Part shown: piece after piece, positions 1 to 9,003 of the stretch
How the letters are laid out: each line of letters starts with the position of its first letter
Position numbering within the stretch: position 1 is the first letter of the stretch
Source of the DNA: Bacteroidales bacterium
Lineage (GTDB): Bacteria > Bacteroidota > Bacteroidia > Bacteroidales > UBA932
Length of the DNA stretch: 34,095 nucleotides
Direction of reading: 5' to 3'
NCBI GenBank assembly: GCA_022777585.1
Contig: JALFFZ010000083.1
Coordinates: 1 to 34,095 of the forward strand
Position numbers and translations under genes: made by a program
Notes under the pieces: generated by a model
Seen by the model: only the letters and a program-made list of their open reading frames with translations
The model's database searches: none
Told to the model about the DNA's origin: nothing

Positions 1-1971
1 GCGGCAATGGTATCCTGCGGGCAGAAAAGCGCGAAGGACGGCGATGAGAACTTCAGATACCTCATTGACCAGTTCGCCGACATCAAGATCATGAGATACA
101 GGATTCCGGGATGGGAAGACCTGTCTCTCAGACAGAAGGAGTACATCTACCATCTGAGCGAAGCCGCCAAGTACGGCTGGGACATCCACTGGGACCAGAA
201 CTGCAGATACAATCTGGACGTGCGCAAAGTACTTCAGGACATCATTGAAAAGTACGATGGCGACAGGAATTGCGGGGACTACGCCGACTTCCTCGTATAT
301 GCCAAGAGAGTGTTCTTCAGCAACGGAATACACCATCATTATGCTGAGGACAAATTCACCCCGGAATGCAGCGAGGAGTACTTCAGGTCACTTATGGAGG
401 CCGTCGGACACGGGGAGGAATGCGACACCCTCCTGCCAGTAATCTACGATCCTTCAATCCTCGCCCAGAGGCGTTCCTCAGATCCGGAAGGTGACATTGT
501 CGCCCTCTCCGCGGTGAATTTCTACGAAGGCGTCACAAGAGAAGAAGTGGAGGCCTACTATGACAGCATCATTGACAGGAATGACCCTCATCCGATTTCC
601 TACGGCCTCAACACCAAGGTCGTTAAGAATGAGGAAGGCAAGGTCGTGGAACTTCCTTGGAAAGTGGGCGGCATCTACGGCCCGGCCCTCGAGAAGATCT
701 GCGAGGAGCTGGAGAAGGCCAAGGCAGTTGCCGAAAACGACACCCAGAGGCAGGAAATCAGCGAGCTCCAGGAATACTACAGGACCGGAGATCTCAGACT
801 CTGGGACAAATACAACATCACCTGGGTCAGCGACACCCTCGGCACAATTGACTTCACCAACGGTTTCGTGGAAGATTACAACGACCCTCTCGGACGCAAG
901 GCATACTGGGAGGCTCTCGTGAATGTCAAGGACTCGGCGGCTTCCGCCAGGACAGAGGTACTCAGCGCAAACGCCCAGTGGTTTGAGGACAACGCCCCTA
1001 TCGACGACAGATTCAAGAAGAAGAGCGTCAAAGGCATATCCGCAAAGGTCATCAACGCAGCCTGCCTAGGAGGAGGATGCTACCCTGCCACCCCTATCGG
1101 AATCAATCTTCCGAACGCCGACTGGATCAGGAAGGAGTATGGCTCCAAGTCAGTGACGATAGCCAATATCACCCACGCATACGATGCCGCTGCCAACGAG
1201 TCTCCGACCTCTACGCTTGAGGAATTCGCATACTCACAGGAGGAGAAAGACCTGCAGAAGAAATATGGCAGTTATGCGGACGAAATCCACACTGACCTCC
1301 ACGAATGCCTCGGACACGGCTCCGGACAGCTCCTTCCGGGAGTCTCGGCCAATGCGATGGGCGAATTCGCATCAGCATTGGAAGAGGCCAGGGCCGATCT
1401 CTTCGGGCTCTACTACATGGCGGAGCCTAAACTCGTCGAACTCGGGATTCTCCCGTCTCAGGAGGCATACAAGCCTCACTACGCGAATTATATCCGCAAC
1501 GGACTGATGGTACAGCTCACCCGCATCGAGCTTGGCCGCAAGGTCACCGAGGCTCATATGCAGAACCGCCAGCTCATCGCAGCCTGGTGTTACGAGAAGG
1601 GAAAGGCTGAAAATGTAATCGAAAGGAAGGTCAGGGACGGGAAGACATACTTCGTTGTCAATGACTATGAGGCATTGAGGACATTGTTCGGAAAGCTTCT
1701 CGCTGAAATCCAGAGAATCAAGTCAGAGGGAGATTATGAGGCCGGAAAGGCTCTCGTGCTTGGCTATGGTGTCAATGTCGACCCAGATCTCCACAGAGAG
1801 GTCAAGGAGAGATATGAGGCACTCGGCCTGAAGCCATACGGAGGATTCGTCAATCCGGACATCGTGCCTGTCGAGAAAGACGGAAAGATCGTCGATTACG
1901 AAATCCGCTATGCGGACGACTTCCTCGCACAGCAGCTCGACTACTGTCACAGATACGGAATTTTGAAGTAG
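1..1971 (+). CDS. Dipeptidyl peptidase III (family M49), 5' partial, probable lipoprotein
   Basis: Zinc exopeptidase that removes dipeptides from the N-terminus of short peptides. The M49 zinc motif HECLGH is at residues 432-437 and the second motif EEARAD at 459-464, both counted from the ATG at position 7. These give the two His and one Glu zinc ligands plus the catalytic Glu of the family. About 654 residues are present, close to full bacterial length. The frame is open to base 1 and reads A-A-M-V-S-C-G, which looks like the end of a lipoprotein signal peptide. The ATG at 7 is therefore probably internal and the true start lies upstream of the window. The protein would then be a periplasmic or outer-membrane lipoprotein. 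It is followed after one base by the XerD-type gene, so they are probably co-transcribed. Identification is secure; the lipoprotein reading is inferred from seven residues. Confidence 0.93.
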   Translation, partial: AAMVSCGQKSAKDGDENFRYLIDQFADIKIMRYRIPGWEDLSLRQKEYIYHLSEAAKYGWDIHWDQNCRYNLDVRKVLQDIIEKYDGDRNCGDYADFLVYAKRVFFSNGIHHHYAEDKFTPECSEEYFRSLMEAVGHGEECDTLLPVIYDPSILAQRRSSDPEGDIVALSAVNFYEGVTREEVEAYYDSIIDRNDPHPISYGLNTKVVKNEEGKVVELPWKVGGIYGPALEKICEELEKAKAVAENDTQRQEISELQEYYRTGDLRLWDKYNITWVSDTLGTIDFTNGFVEDYNDPLGRKAYWEALVNVKDSAASARTEVLSANAQWFEDNAPIDDRFKKKSVKGISAKVINAACLGGGCYPATPIGINLPNADWIRKEYGSKSVTIANITHAYDAAANESPTSTLEEFAYSQEEKDLQKKYGSYADEIHTDLHECLGHGSGQLLPGVSANAMGEFASALEEARADLFGLYYMAEPKLVELGILPSQEAYKPHYANYIRNGLMVQLTRIELGRKVTEAHMQNRQLIAAWCYEKGKAENVIERKVRDGKTYFVVNDYEALRTLFGKLLAEIQRIKSEGDYEAGKALVLGYGVNVDPDLHREVKERYEALGLKPYGGFVNPDIVPVEKDGKIVDYEIRYADDFLAQQLDYCHRYGILK

Positions 1972-1972
1972 G

Positions 1973-2902
1973 ATGTTTTGCGGGAAGTCAGAGCAGCTGA
2001 TTGAGGATTTCAGGGCGGATCTCATCGGAAGGAATCTGTCCCCGAATACCTGGAAGGCTTATTGCTCGGACATCAGGGAAATGTACTCCTGGCTGTCCGG
2101 GCAGGCCGGAGACGGCGAAGCGGACCTCGGGATGCTGACCAAGGAGGATATCACGGCTTACCTGGTCCATCTTGGCGGGAAGAAGGTCTCCAAGCTCAGC
2201 CAGGGAAGGTTCATGAGCTCAGTCAGGGCATTCTGCGGATGGATGGTGGAGAAGAACTTCATCTCCACGGACCCGTCCGACGGGGTCGAGGCTCCGAAAC
2301 CCGGAAAATATCTCCCTTCCGTGCTCTCTATCGAGGAGGTGGATGACATATTGGACTCCGTGGACCTTTCAACGGCGAGCGGCATCAGGGACAGGGCCAT
2401 ACTGGAAGTCCTGTACGGCTGCGGACTGAGAGTCAGCGAGGCCTCTGCGCTCAGGATCTCGAATATTTTCCTCGACGAGGGCTATGTCAGGATTCTCGGC
2501 AAAGGCAATAAGGAAAGGCTTGTCCCTATGGGCGAACCGGCAGCGGACGCGATACGCAACTATCTGGCAGTCAGGGTAGAACCTGCCGACAGAAAATCCG
2601 AGGATATCCTTTTCCTGAACAAGTCGGGCAAGCAGCTGAGCCGTATTTCCATTTTCAATATCGTGAAAAGGCAGGCTCTCGCCGCCGGAATCACAAAGGA
2701 GATTTCCCCGCATACCTTCAGGCATTCCTTCGCCACCCACCTGATTGAGGGAGGAGCGGATTTGAGACAGGTGCAGCAGATGCTTGGACACGCGGACATT
2801 CTCACAACCGAGATCTACACCCACATTGACAGTTCCACCTGGCAGAGGGATGTGCTGGAGCATCATCCAATCGACAGAATGAACATAACCGACACAGAAT
2901 AA
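1973..2902 (+). CDS. xerD: Site-specific tyrosine recombinase, XerC/XerD family
   Basis: Tyrosine recombinase of 309 residues, the normal size for XerC/XerD, which resolve chromosome dimers at dif. The N-terminal SAM-like core-binding domain (about 1-95, with NLSPNTWKAY) is followed by the catalytic domain. The full catalytic set is visible: R153 in GCGLRVSEA, K177 in LGKGNKER, H247 and R250 in HTFRHSFATH, H273 in LGHADILTT and the nucleophile Y282 in IYTHI. The ATG is one base after the upstream stop, and the gene ends six bases before the next start, so it sits inside a three-gene operon. That setting and the canonical Xer length fit a housekeeping recombinase rather than an element integrase. 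XerD is favoured over XerC from the overall look of the C-terminal half, but the two cannot be firmly separated by eye. Confidence 0.9.
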   Translation: MFCGKSEQLIEDFRADLIGRNLSPNTWKAYCSDIREMYSWLSGQAGDGEADLGMLTKEDITAYLVHLGGKKVSKLSQGRFMSSVRAFCGWMVEKNFISTDPSDGVEAPKPGKYLPSVLSIEEVDDILDSVDLSTASGIRDRAILEVLYGCGLRVSEASALRISNIFLDEGYVRILGKGNKERLVPMGEPAADAIRNYLAVRVEPADRKSEDILFLNKSGKQLSRISIFNIVKRQALAAGITKEISPHTFRHSFATHLIEGGADLRQVQQMLGHADILTTEIYTHIDSSTWQRDVLEHHPIDRMNITDTE

Positions 2903-2908
2903 CATTTT

Positions 2909-5545
2909 ATGACAAAGACCATCAAGTTAATTTCGACGGCGCTGGTTCTCCTCATAGCAGGAGGATGCGCCAGGAATGTCAACGGATTGCGCATGACCCC
3001 GAAGGAGGCTGCCGCAATGGAATTCCTGAACACGTATATGAGTTCAGCCGACAAGGGAGACTATTCCCAGCAGTATTTCCTGGACAATGTCAGAGTCACC
3101 CTCAAGGCAAGAAAGGAAATGTCCTGGGGGAAGACGGTTCCTGACCAGCTCTTCAGACATTTCGTCCTCCCTCTCCGCGTGAACAATGAGAGGCTCGACG
3201 ATTTCAGGACAATGTATTATGACACCCTCAAGGCCAGGGTAGCCGGACTTTCAATGCACGACGCCGCTCTCGAAGTCAACCACTGGTGCCACGAAAAGGT
3301 GACCTACACCCCTTCCGACGCCAGGACATCATCCCCGCTCGCTTCAATCATGACCGGATTGGGCCGCTGCGGAGAGGAATCCACATTCACCGTTGCCGCA
3401 ATGAGGGCCGTAGGCATTCCTGCAAGACAGGTTTACACCCCGCGCTGGGCCCATACCGACGACAACCACGCCTGGGTGGAGGTCTGGACAGACGGCAAGT
3501 GGTCATTCCTCGGAGCCTGCGAGCCTGAGGCCGAGCTCAACATGGCCTGGTTCAACGAGCCTGCCGCCAGAGCCCTCCTTATGCACACCCTCGTGTACGG
3601 AGACTATCACGGACCGGAGGATGTCATACGCAGGACAAAGACATTCACGGAAATCAATGTCGTAAGCAACTATGTGAAGACCCGCAGCAACATCGTGACA
3701 GTGGTTGACCGCGACGGAAATCCTGTGGAAGGTGCCAGAGTCGAGTTCTGCATCTACAATTACGGCGAGTTCTACAAGGCAGTGACCCTCACGTCCGATG
3801 CCGAGGGCAAGGCCACCCTGCATACCGGATACGGAGACATGCTGGTCTGGGCATCAAAGGATGGTATAAGCGGATACTCCCTTCTCTCCGGAGAAGAGGA
3901 TGTATGCAATGCTTCCGTGCGTCTTGAAAGAACTGATACTGACTTGATTGAATGCGAATTCGACATCAACCCTCCAGCCCCGGGACGCATCCCGGCCGAG
4001 GCAAGCGAGGAGGCGATTGCCCTCAACAAGATCAGGCTTGCGGAGGAGGATTCGATCCGCAATGCATACACATCCACATTCTGCGACAGGGACAGGGCTG
4101 AGAAGAAACTTGCCGACACAGGGCTTTCACGCCTCTTTGCAGATGGGAAACTCACCAAGGCCGGAGAAGCTGCCGCAGAACAGCTGGTGGCTTCAAGGGG
4201 CAACTGGAGAGACATTCTCAGCTTCGTATCCTACGCCGCCGGAAAGGATGATGCCTCATTGAAAAATGCCCTCAGCATACTCGAAAACATAAGCAGGAAA
4301 GACGTAAGGGATACCAGAGAGGCAGTCCTCAGGGATTTCCTTGACACTGCCCCTACATTGGCCGAGGGCTATTCGGAGGAACTATATAACGAGTGGGTAC
4401 TCTGCCCGAGAGCCGGAGGCGAGTTCCTCCAGCCTTATCACAAAGCAATCAGAGAGGGTCTCTCCGGCGCTGTCGGCGATAATCCGAAGGCTGAGGACGT
4501 GATAGCCTGGGCGAAGGACAACATTGAAATAAACGAGGACATCAATCCGAGAAGGCTTCAGGCCACACCGGAAGGCACCCTCAGAATGGGCAGGACAGAT
4601 TCACGGTCCTGGGACATCTTCACGGTTGCAGCTCTCAGGTCATTCGGAATCCCTGCCAGGGTGAATTCTATGACAAACAAGTCCCAGTATGTCTCCAGGG
4701 AGACCGGGGAATGGATAAACATCCGCTCCGAGGAAGCCGGGCAGGGCAAGGCTACGCCTAAGGGCACGTTCACAATGCTCTACACCCCTGGCAGCGGCAC
4801 AATGGACAATCCGGAGTACTACCGCCACTTCTCCATCAGCCGCATCGAGGACGGAGTCAGATATCTCCTTGAATTCGAGGAAGGTGACGCCACCGAACTC
4901 GGAGCAGATGCATCGGCAAGGCATTTCAGCAAGCCTTTCACATTGGATGCAGGTTCGTACCTCCTCGTCTGCGGAAGCAGGATGGCCAGCGGAAAGGTTC
5001 TGTGCAGGATGGTTTCTTTCAATGTCGAAGAGGGAAAGAATACAGATGTGGAACTCATAATGAGGAAGGCCGAGGAGGATGTCAGCGTAATCGGCACAAT
5101 GGATGCCGAGAAGAAGTATCTCCCTGTGGGTGAGAATGCTGCGGAGACATCAATCCTCTCCACCACCGGCCGCGGATACTTCCTGCTTGCGGTAGTAGGC
5201 ACGGGAGACGAGCCTACCAACCATGCACTGAGGGACCTGGCCGGAATGCAGGAGACATTCGGAAAATGGGGCAGGCCAATCGTGATGCTCAGCCCGACCG
5301 CCGTCGATGCCGCCGGACTAAGGATGCCTGATACTGATGGTGGAAAATACCTTGCTGCCACCGCATCTTTCGGAATTGACGTTGACGGCAGCATAAGGAA
5401 GATGCTCTGTGACGGCTGCCACAGCAAGTCCATGACCCTTCCGGTAGTCACGATCTGTGACAGTTTCGGAAGAATCGTCTATCTCTCGACCGGATACAAC
5501 ACATCGCTGGGCATCCAGCTGAAGAATGTGATTGACAAGCTCTAG
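2909..5545 (+). CDS. Transglutaminase-like domain lipoprotein with a second, degenerate domain and thioredoxin-fold tail
   Basis: Large (878 aa) predicted lipoprotein with signal peptide ending IAGGC at Cys20. The first transglutaminase/protease-like core spans about 110-215, with candidate catalytic C154 in GRCGEES and H187 in DDNHAWVEVW, and an acidic third residue near E205. An Ig-like or carboxypeptidase-regulatory-like beta domain follows at about 250-320. A second core-like segment near 550-600 repeats the TVAALRSFGIPAR pattern, but Ser565 sits where the Cys should be. The last 130 residues resemble a TlpA/thioredoxin fold (LPVVTICDSFGRIVYLSTGY) without an active CxxC. Bacterial proteins of this fold are often peptidases or peptide-modifying enzymes; the substrate is unknown here. 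It is the last gene of the operon and overlaps the stop of convergent cutC. Confidence 0.85.
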   Translation: MTKTIKLISTALVLLIAGGCARNVNGLRMTPKEAAAMEFLNTYMSSADKGDYSQQYFLDNVRVTLKARKEMSWGKTVPDQLFRHFVLPLRVNNERLDDFRTMYYDTLKARVAGLSMHDAALEVNHWCHEKVTYTPSDARTSSPLASIMTGLGRCGEESTFTVAAMRAVGIPARQVYTPRWAHTDDNHAWVEVWTDGKWSFLGACEPEAELNMAWFNEPAARALLMHTLVYGDYHGPEDVIRRTKTFTEINVVSNYVKTRSNIVTVVDRDGNPVEGARVEFCIYNYGEFYKAVTLTSDAEGKATLHTGYGDMLVWASKDGISGYSLLSGEEDVCNASVRLERTDTDLIECEFDINPPAPGRIPAEASEEAIALNKIRLAEEDSIRNAYTSTFCDRDRAEKKLADTGLSRLFADGKLTKAGEAAAEQLVASRGNWRDILSFVSYAAGKDDASLKNALSILENISRKDVRDTREAVLRDFLDTAPTLAEGYSEELYNEWVLCPRAGGEFLQPYHKAIREGLSGAVGDNPKAEDVIAWAKDNIEINEDINPRRLQATPEGTLRMGRTDSRSWDIFTVAALRSFGIPARVNSMTNKSQYVSRETGEWINIRSEEAGQGKATPKGTFTMLYTPGSGTMDNPEYYRHFSISRIEDGVRYLLEFEEGDATELGADASARHFSKPFTLDAGSYLLVCGSRMASGKVLCRMVSFNVEEGKNTDVELIMRKAEEDVSVIGTMDAEKKYLPVGENAAETSILSTTGRGYFLLAVVGTGDEPTNHALRDLAGMQETFGKWGRPIVMLSPTAVDAAGLRMPDTDGGKYLAATASFGIDVDGSIRKMLCDGCHSKSMTLPVVTICDSFGRIVYLSTGYNTSLGIQLKNVIDKL

Positions 5546-6273
5546 TCCACGAGGCTTCTGACGATCTCGGAGGAAGTTCTGAGGACCATCCCCGGAACCT
5601 TGCTGACCTCGTCGAAGCCAAGTTCCGGAACATGGCGGAGAGATGAGTCAGGGACCAGGTCACGGGCCGTGGAATGAAATTCGGAAGCCGACGTAACAGA
5701 TTCAATTTCAGCGATATTGCCGGGGTTTATACCAGATCCCGGCATTATTGTTATCCTGCCGGCAGCCTGGCGGACAAGCTCAGCTATCAATGCCGAGCCT
5801 TCCAGAGCTGAAGGTCTCTGTCCTGAAGTCAGAAGATGGTCACAGCCAAGCTCAATGATCTGCTCCAATGCCTTTTCCGGCTCGCGGCAGACATCGAAGG
5901 CGCGGTGAAACGTGACATTCATTCCGGAAGCGGCGTCCATCATTCTCCTGCAAGCCTCCATGTCAATGTCTCCGTCAGGAGTCAGAGCACCTATGACCAC
6001 GCCGTCAGCACCCGCATCGCTACAGGCCCTGATATCATCAATCATAGTCCTGATTTCCGACTCATTATAGCAGAACCCGCCCTCGCGCGGTCTGACAAGG
6101 ACATTGACCAGCAATTCTCCCCCGGCAGCCTGTACGGCATTCCTCACGAGACCGAATGACGGGGTTACGCCTCCTGAACTGATTGCGGTGCAGAGTTCCA
6201 CTCTGATTGCTCCTCCTTTCCTGGCCTCAAGCACGTCATTGGCCGAGATGCAGCATACTTCAATTTTCCTCAT
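5542..6273 (-). CDS. cutC: CutC family protein
   Basis: A 243-residue TIM-barrel protein of the CutC family, historically linked to copper homeostasis in E. coli; the biochemical role is still debated. Family signatures are present in order: an N-terminal IEVCCISANDVLEA, VELCTAISSGGVTPS, VLVRPREGGFCY, GADGVVIGAL, VTFHRAFDVC, LLTSGQRPSALEG and IMPGSGIN. I start at the ATG at 6273 (MRKIEVCC) because homologues begin there; an in-frame ATG at 6321 would add a Lys-rich 16-residue stretch and would lie upstream of a candidate promoter element. The gene is monocistronic and converges on the transglutaminase-like gene with overlapping stop codons. Confidence 0.93.
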   Translation of the reverse strand: MRKIEVCCISANDVLEARKGGAIRVELCTAISSGGVTPSFGLVRNAVQAAGGELLVNVLVRPREGGFCYNESEIRTMIDDIRACSDAGADGVVIGALTPDGDIDMEACRRMMDAASGMNVTFHRAFDVCREPEKALEQIIELGCDHLLTSGQRPSALEGSALIAELVRQAAGRITIMPGSGINPGNIAEIESVTSASEFHSTARDLVPDSSLRHVPELGFDEVSKVPGMVLRTSSEIVRSLVD

Positions 6274-6289
6274 TTTCCAAAAATTTGCA

Positions 6290-6297
6290 CAAAAATA
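6290..6297 (-). promoter_or_regulatory. Candidate -7 element for cutC
   Basis: Read on the minus strand this is TATTTTTG, an exact match to the Bacteroidota -7 consensus TAnnTTTG, 16 bases before the chosen cutC ATG. No TTTG is found at the -33 position, so support is only moderate. Confidence 0.35.
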
Positions 6298-6367
6298 ATC
6301 TTTTTTGCCCTTCTTCTTCATTTTTACGGCTGCATTTATTAATTTTACCCAAACTTCTTATCGGAAT

Positions 6368-7534
6368 ATGAAGAAACATATCACATCCGCATTGGACTCA
6401 ACCTATGTCATTGACGGTATAAGAATGGACCTGACACCGAGGCAGATTCTTAAGGCCGCGTCAGTGAGTGAAGATGTTCCAGGCTATGTGGAGGAGAATG
6501 CGGAATCAGTGGAAAACGAGCCTGTTGTTGATGAGAGCTCAGACCCTATTCCATATCATACTGCACTATCAATCAACAATATATACAAATATGCGGCAGA
6601 AGTGTCAGAACTTTCGGAAAAAGCGTCTGATATCCCTGCAGCATCCTCGGCGGACGTTTCCAGAATCATAGCCGCACAGTCCATCATTGACACATTGTGG
6701 AAATGCGGACATTTCAGGGTATCCGACCTGGTCCTCAATGCGGAATGGCAATGGGACTTCAGCAATGTCGGCAGCTATGCGGCATTCTACGCTTCAGTGG
6801 AATCCACCTGCTGGTACACAGATATGATGGGTATCAGGCTGGGAGGCTACTCGCTTGCCGAAGGAGGTCACAGTCTGATTTTCTCAACCTCGGTTGCCGG
6901 AGGCAATGACGGGGAGGACGATGACGATGATTCCGCTGTACTGTTCACAGAGCCTTTTACGACCACGAATCCGGTTATGGAAGAAGGACGAAAATGTCCG
7001 GACACCATAGTTGGCAAACCTGACAACTGGCTGATTTACATACCTTTCGACACCTGTTCATTCAGGCTTGGAGGCTCTCTGCTGGAGGAAGCGGAGGCAA
7101 TCGGACGGGGAAAGGCTCCGGAAATCGGGGACACTGACTATTTTATGGACTGCTTTGAGGTTGTCCGTGAATTTGTGGAGGATGGAATCGTAATCTCAGG
7201 CAGGACTGTCGGACGTGGAGGATTGATGAGCGCCCTGAGCGGAATGTGCTCGGGAGACATTGGAGCCGTCATCGAGCTCGGAACCGTGATGCAGTCCTAC
7301 GGCGATAATGACCTGGTCAACATACTCTTCGGTGAAATCCCCGGAGTTGTAATCGAAATCAATTCTTCCGATTTCGACTACGTGGATGCCGAGCTGCTGC
7401 TTCAGGACGTAGCCTACTACCCTCTCGGACATCCGGAGGGAGAGACTTTGAGAATTAACGGAAATCCGGACGGCGGCATATCAGGAATCATACAGTCCCT
7501 GATTGACAGCCGCGCCCCGGAAGGTGAAGATTGA
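6368..7534 (+). CDS. AIR synthase-related protein, divergent (PurM/PurL C-terminal-like), function unknown
   Basis: A 388-residue soluble protein with no signal peptide. The C-terminal half resembles the AIR-synthase C-terminal domain shared by PurM and PurL: LGGS at 234-237, then DYFMDCFEVVREFVEDGIVI, then SGRTVGRGGLMSAL at 277-290, where active family members usually carry a GHDVS-like motif, and LFGEIPGVV at 320-328. I see no GxGTK-type nucleotide loop in the N-terminal half, which instead has a low-complexity acidic run (DDDDD, 184-188). It may be a structural or regulatory relative rather than a purine-synthesis enzyme. The start is set at the ATG at 6368; an in-frame ATG at 6305 would prepend a Phe-rich stretch. 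The gene ends 14 bases before the PhoH-like gene, suggesting co-transcription. The coding status is secure; the family assignment is from motif appearance only. Confidence 0.6.
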   Translation: MKKHITSALDSTYVIDGIRMDLTPRQILKAASVSEDVPGYVEENAESVENEPVVDESSDPIPYHTALSINNIYKYAAEVSELSEKASDIPAASSADVSRIIAAQSIIDTLWKCGHFRVSDLVLNAEWQWDFSNVGSYAAFYASVESTCWYTDMMGIRLGGYSLAEGGHSLIFSTSVAGGNDGEDDDDDSAVLFTEPFTTTNPVMEEGRKCPDTIVGKPDNWLIYIPFDTCSFRLGGSLLEEAEAIGRGKAPEIGDTDYFMDCFEVVREFVEDGIVISGRTVGRGGLMSALSGMCSGDIGAVIELGTVMQSYGDNDLVNILFGEIPGVVIEINSSDFDYVDAELLLQDVAYYPLGHPEGETLRINGNPDGGISGIIQSLIDSRAPEGED

Positions 7535-7548
7535 AAAACCACATTGTT

Positions 7549-8931
7549 ATGACATCCAAATACGCCAACGTACCATCCGGCGGCAAGTCTGCCGGAAAAC
7601 CGAAAATCTTCGTGCTCGACACCAACATAGTCCTGCACGACTACAAGGCAATCAAGAAGTTCCAGGACAATGACATTGTCATTCCGATTGCAGTGATAGA
7701 GGAGCTGGACAAGTTCAAGAAAGGCAATGATGCCCTGAGTTTCAATGCAAGGGGCTTCATGAGGCTGATTGACAGGCTCACCGAAGGTAAGATGTTCGGA
7801 AAGTCAGGAGTACCTCTCGGCAATGGGCTCGGCAACATCAAGATCGAGCCGAACCACCCCTTCCCTGACGATATGAAGGACCTTTTCCACGACGACATCC
7901 AGGACCACAGGATTCTCGCCACTGCAATATGGGTCAGGGACAATAATCCCGGACGTTTCACTGCCCTCGTCACCAAGGACATCAACCTCAGGATGAAGGC
8001 GAAGGCCGCAGGAATGGTGGCTCAGGACTATCTCACGGACAGAGTCGAAGAAAACCGCGTGGAAGACTCCCAGAAAGTCGTTCAGACCATAGACAATCTT
8101 CCGGCCGAACTGCTTCAGGAACTGCAATACGGACAGAACAACTCCATCGGATGGCAGAATGTATCCCGGCAGGAGCCGAAGGCCAATCAGCTTTACAGAT
8201 TCAAATGGCCTGACAGCGAGGAGGTTGTCTGCGGACGTTACGATACGGATGCCGACAGGATTGTATTGGTGAAATCAAGGCAGGCCTACGGAATCAAGCC
8301 GAGGAATGACGAGCAGAAATTCGCCCTGGACGCCTGTCTCAACAGGAAAATCCAGCTCGTGTCACTCACCGGCGGAGCCGGCACAGGAAAGACACTTCTT
8401 GCTCTCGCATCAGCATTGGAACAGGAGAGGGACTATGAGCAGATTATCCTGTCGCGTCCCACCGTCGTTCTCGGAAACCAGGAAATAGGCTTCCTGCCGG
8501 GTGACCAGAAGAGCAAGATGTCCCCGTTCCTCCAGCCGCTCATGGACAATCTCAATGTCATCAAGTCCCTCTACAGGCCCAGCAGCAAGGAGTACCAGAA
8601 ACTTGAAGGAATGGTGAACAGCGAAAAGCTTCTCATAACTCCTCTCGCCTACATCAGGGGAAGGAGCCTCGGTAAGGCATTCTTCATCATTGACGAGGCC
8701 CAGAACCTTACCCCTCACGAAATCAAGACCATCATCACAAGGGCGGGAGAGGACACCAAGATCGTATTCACCGGAGATATCTTCCAGATTGACCAGCCTT
8801 ATCTGGACCAGTGGTCCAACGGTCTCACCCATCTCGGGGAGAAAATGGCCGGCCAGCGTCTTTTCGAGCACGTCTTCCTCCGCAAAGGCGAAAGAAGCGA
8901 ACTCTCAGAGATCGCTTCCAGACTATTGTAG
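7549..8931 (+). CDS. PhoH-like ATPase with N-terminal PIN domain
   Basis: A 460-residue PIN-PhoH fusion (YlaK/PhoH2 type), a family linked to RNA binding, unwinding and cleavage. The PIN domain (about 18-155) shows FVLDTNIVLHD with D24, EELD at 51-54, and the later acidic positions near D117-D119 and D144. The PhoH helicase-like ATPase covers about 250-455, with Walker A GGAGTGKT at 275-282 and Walker B FFIIDEAQNLTP around 378-389. The ATG at 7549 is preferred. A TTG at 7531 is in frame and would overlap the stop of the previous gene, but the six extra residues add nothing conserved. A strong hairpin follows the stop. Confidence 0.92.
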   Translation: MTSKYANVPSGGKSAGKPKIFVLDTNIVLHDYKAIKKFQDNDIVIPIAVIEELDKFKKGNDALSFNARGFMRLIDRLTEGKMFGKSGVPLGNGLGNIKIEPNHPFPDDMKDLFHDDIQDHRILATAIWVRDNNPGRFTALVTKDINLRMKAKAAGMVAQDYLTDRVEENRVEDSQKVVQTIDNLPAELLQELQYGQNNSIGWQNVSRQEPKANQLYRFKWPDSEEVVCGRYDTDADRIVLVKSRQAYGIKPRNDEQKFALDACLNRKIQLVSLTGGAGTGKTLLALASALEQERDYEQIILSRPTVVLGNQEIGFLPGDQKSKMSPFLQPLMDNLNVIKSLYRPSSKEYQKLEGMVNSEKLLITPLAYIRGRSLGKAFFIIDEAQNLTPHEIKTIITRAGEDTKIVFTGDIFQIDQPYLDQWSNGLTHLGEKMAGQRLFEHVFLRKGERSELSEIASRLL

Positions 8932-8937
8932 CAATAA

Positions 8938-8970
8938 GAAAGCCGCTTTTTTATGACGAAGCGGCTTTTC
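8938..8970 (+). terminator. Hairpin terminator after the PhoH-like gene
   Basis: A perfect 10-bp stem (AAAGCCGCTT at 8939-8948 with AAGCGGCTTT at 8959-8968) with a 10-base loop is flanked by A-rich sequence on the left and T-rich on the right. That suits termination on both strands, which fits its position between convergent genes ending at 8931 and 9004. Confidence 0.85.
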
Positions 8971-9003
8971 TTTCATCTCGATCGGTGCAGTGCGCACAGG
9001 GCT

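Noticed and set aside
1973..2902. Tyrosine recombinase as sign of a mobile element
   Set aside because: Xer-length protein in an operon of core genes, with no attachment sites or cargo around it.
4819..5451. 210-codon frame on the - strand
   Set aside because: Entirely inside the transglutaminase-like gene on the opposite strand, with Ser/Pro-rich shadow composition.
6340..6347. TAATTTTA as promoter for the AIR-synthase-related gene
   Set aside because: Does not match the final G of TAnnTTTG, and the nearest TTTG is 32 bp upstream instead of about 19.
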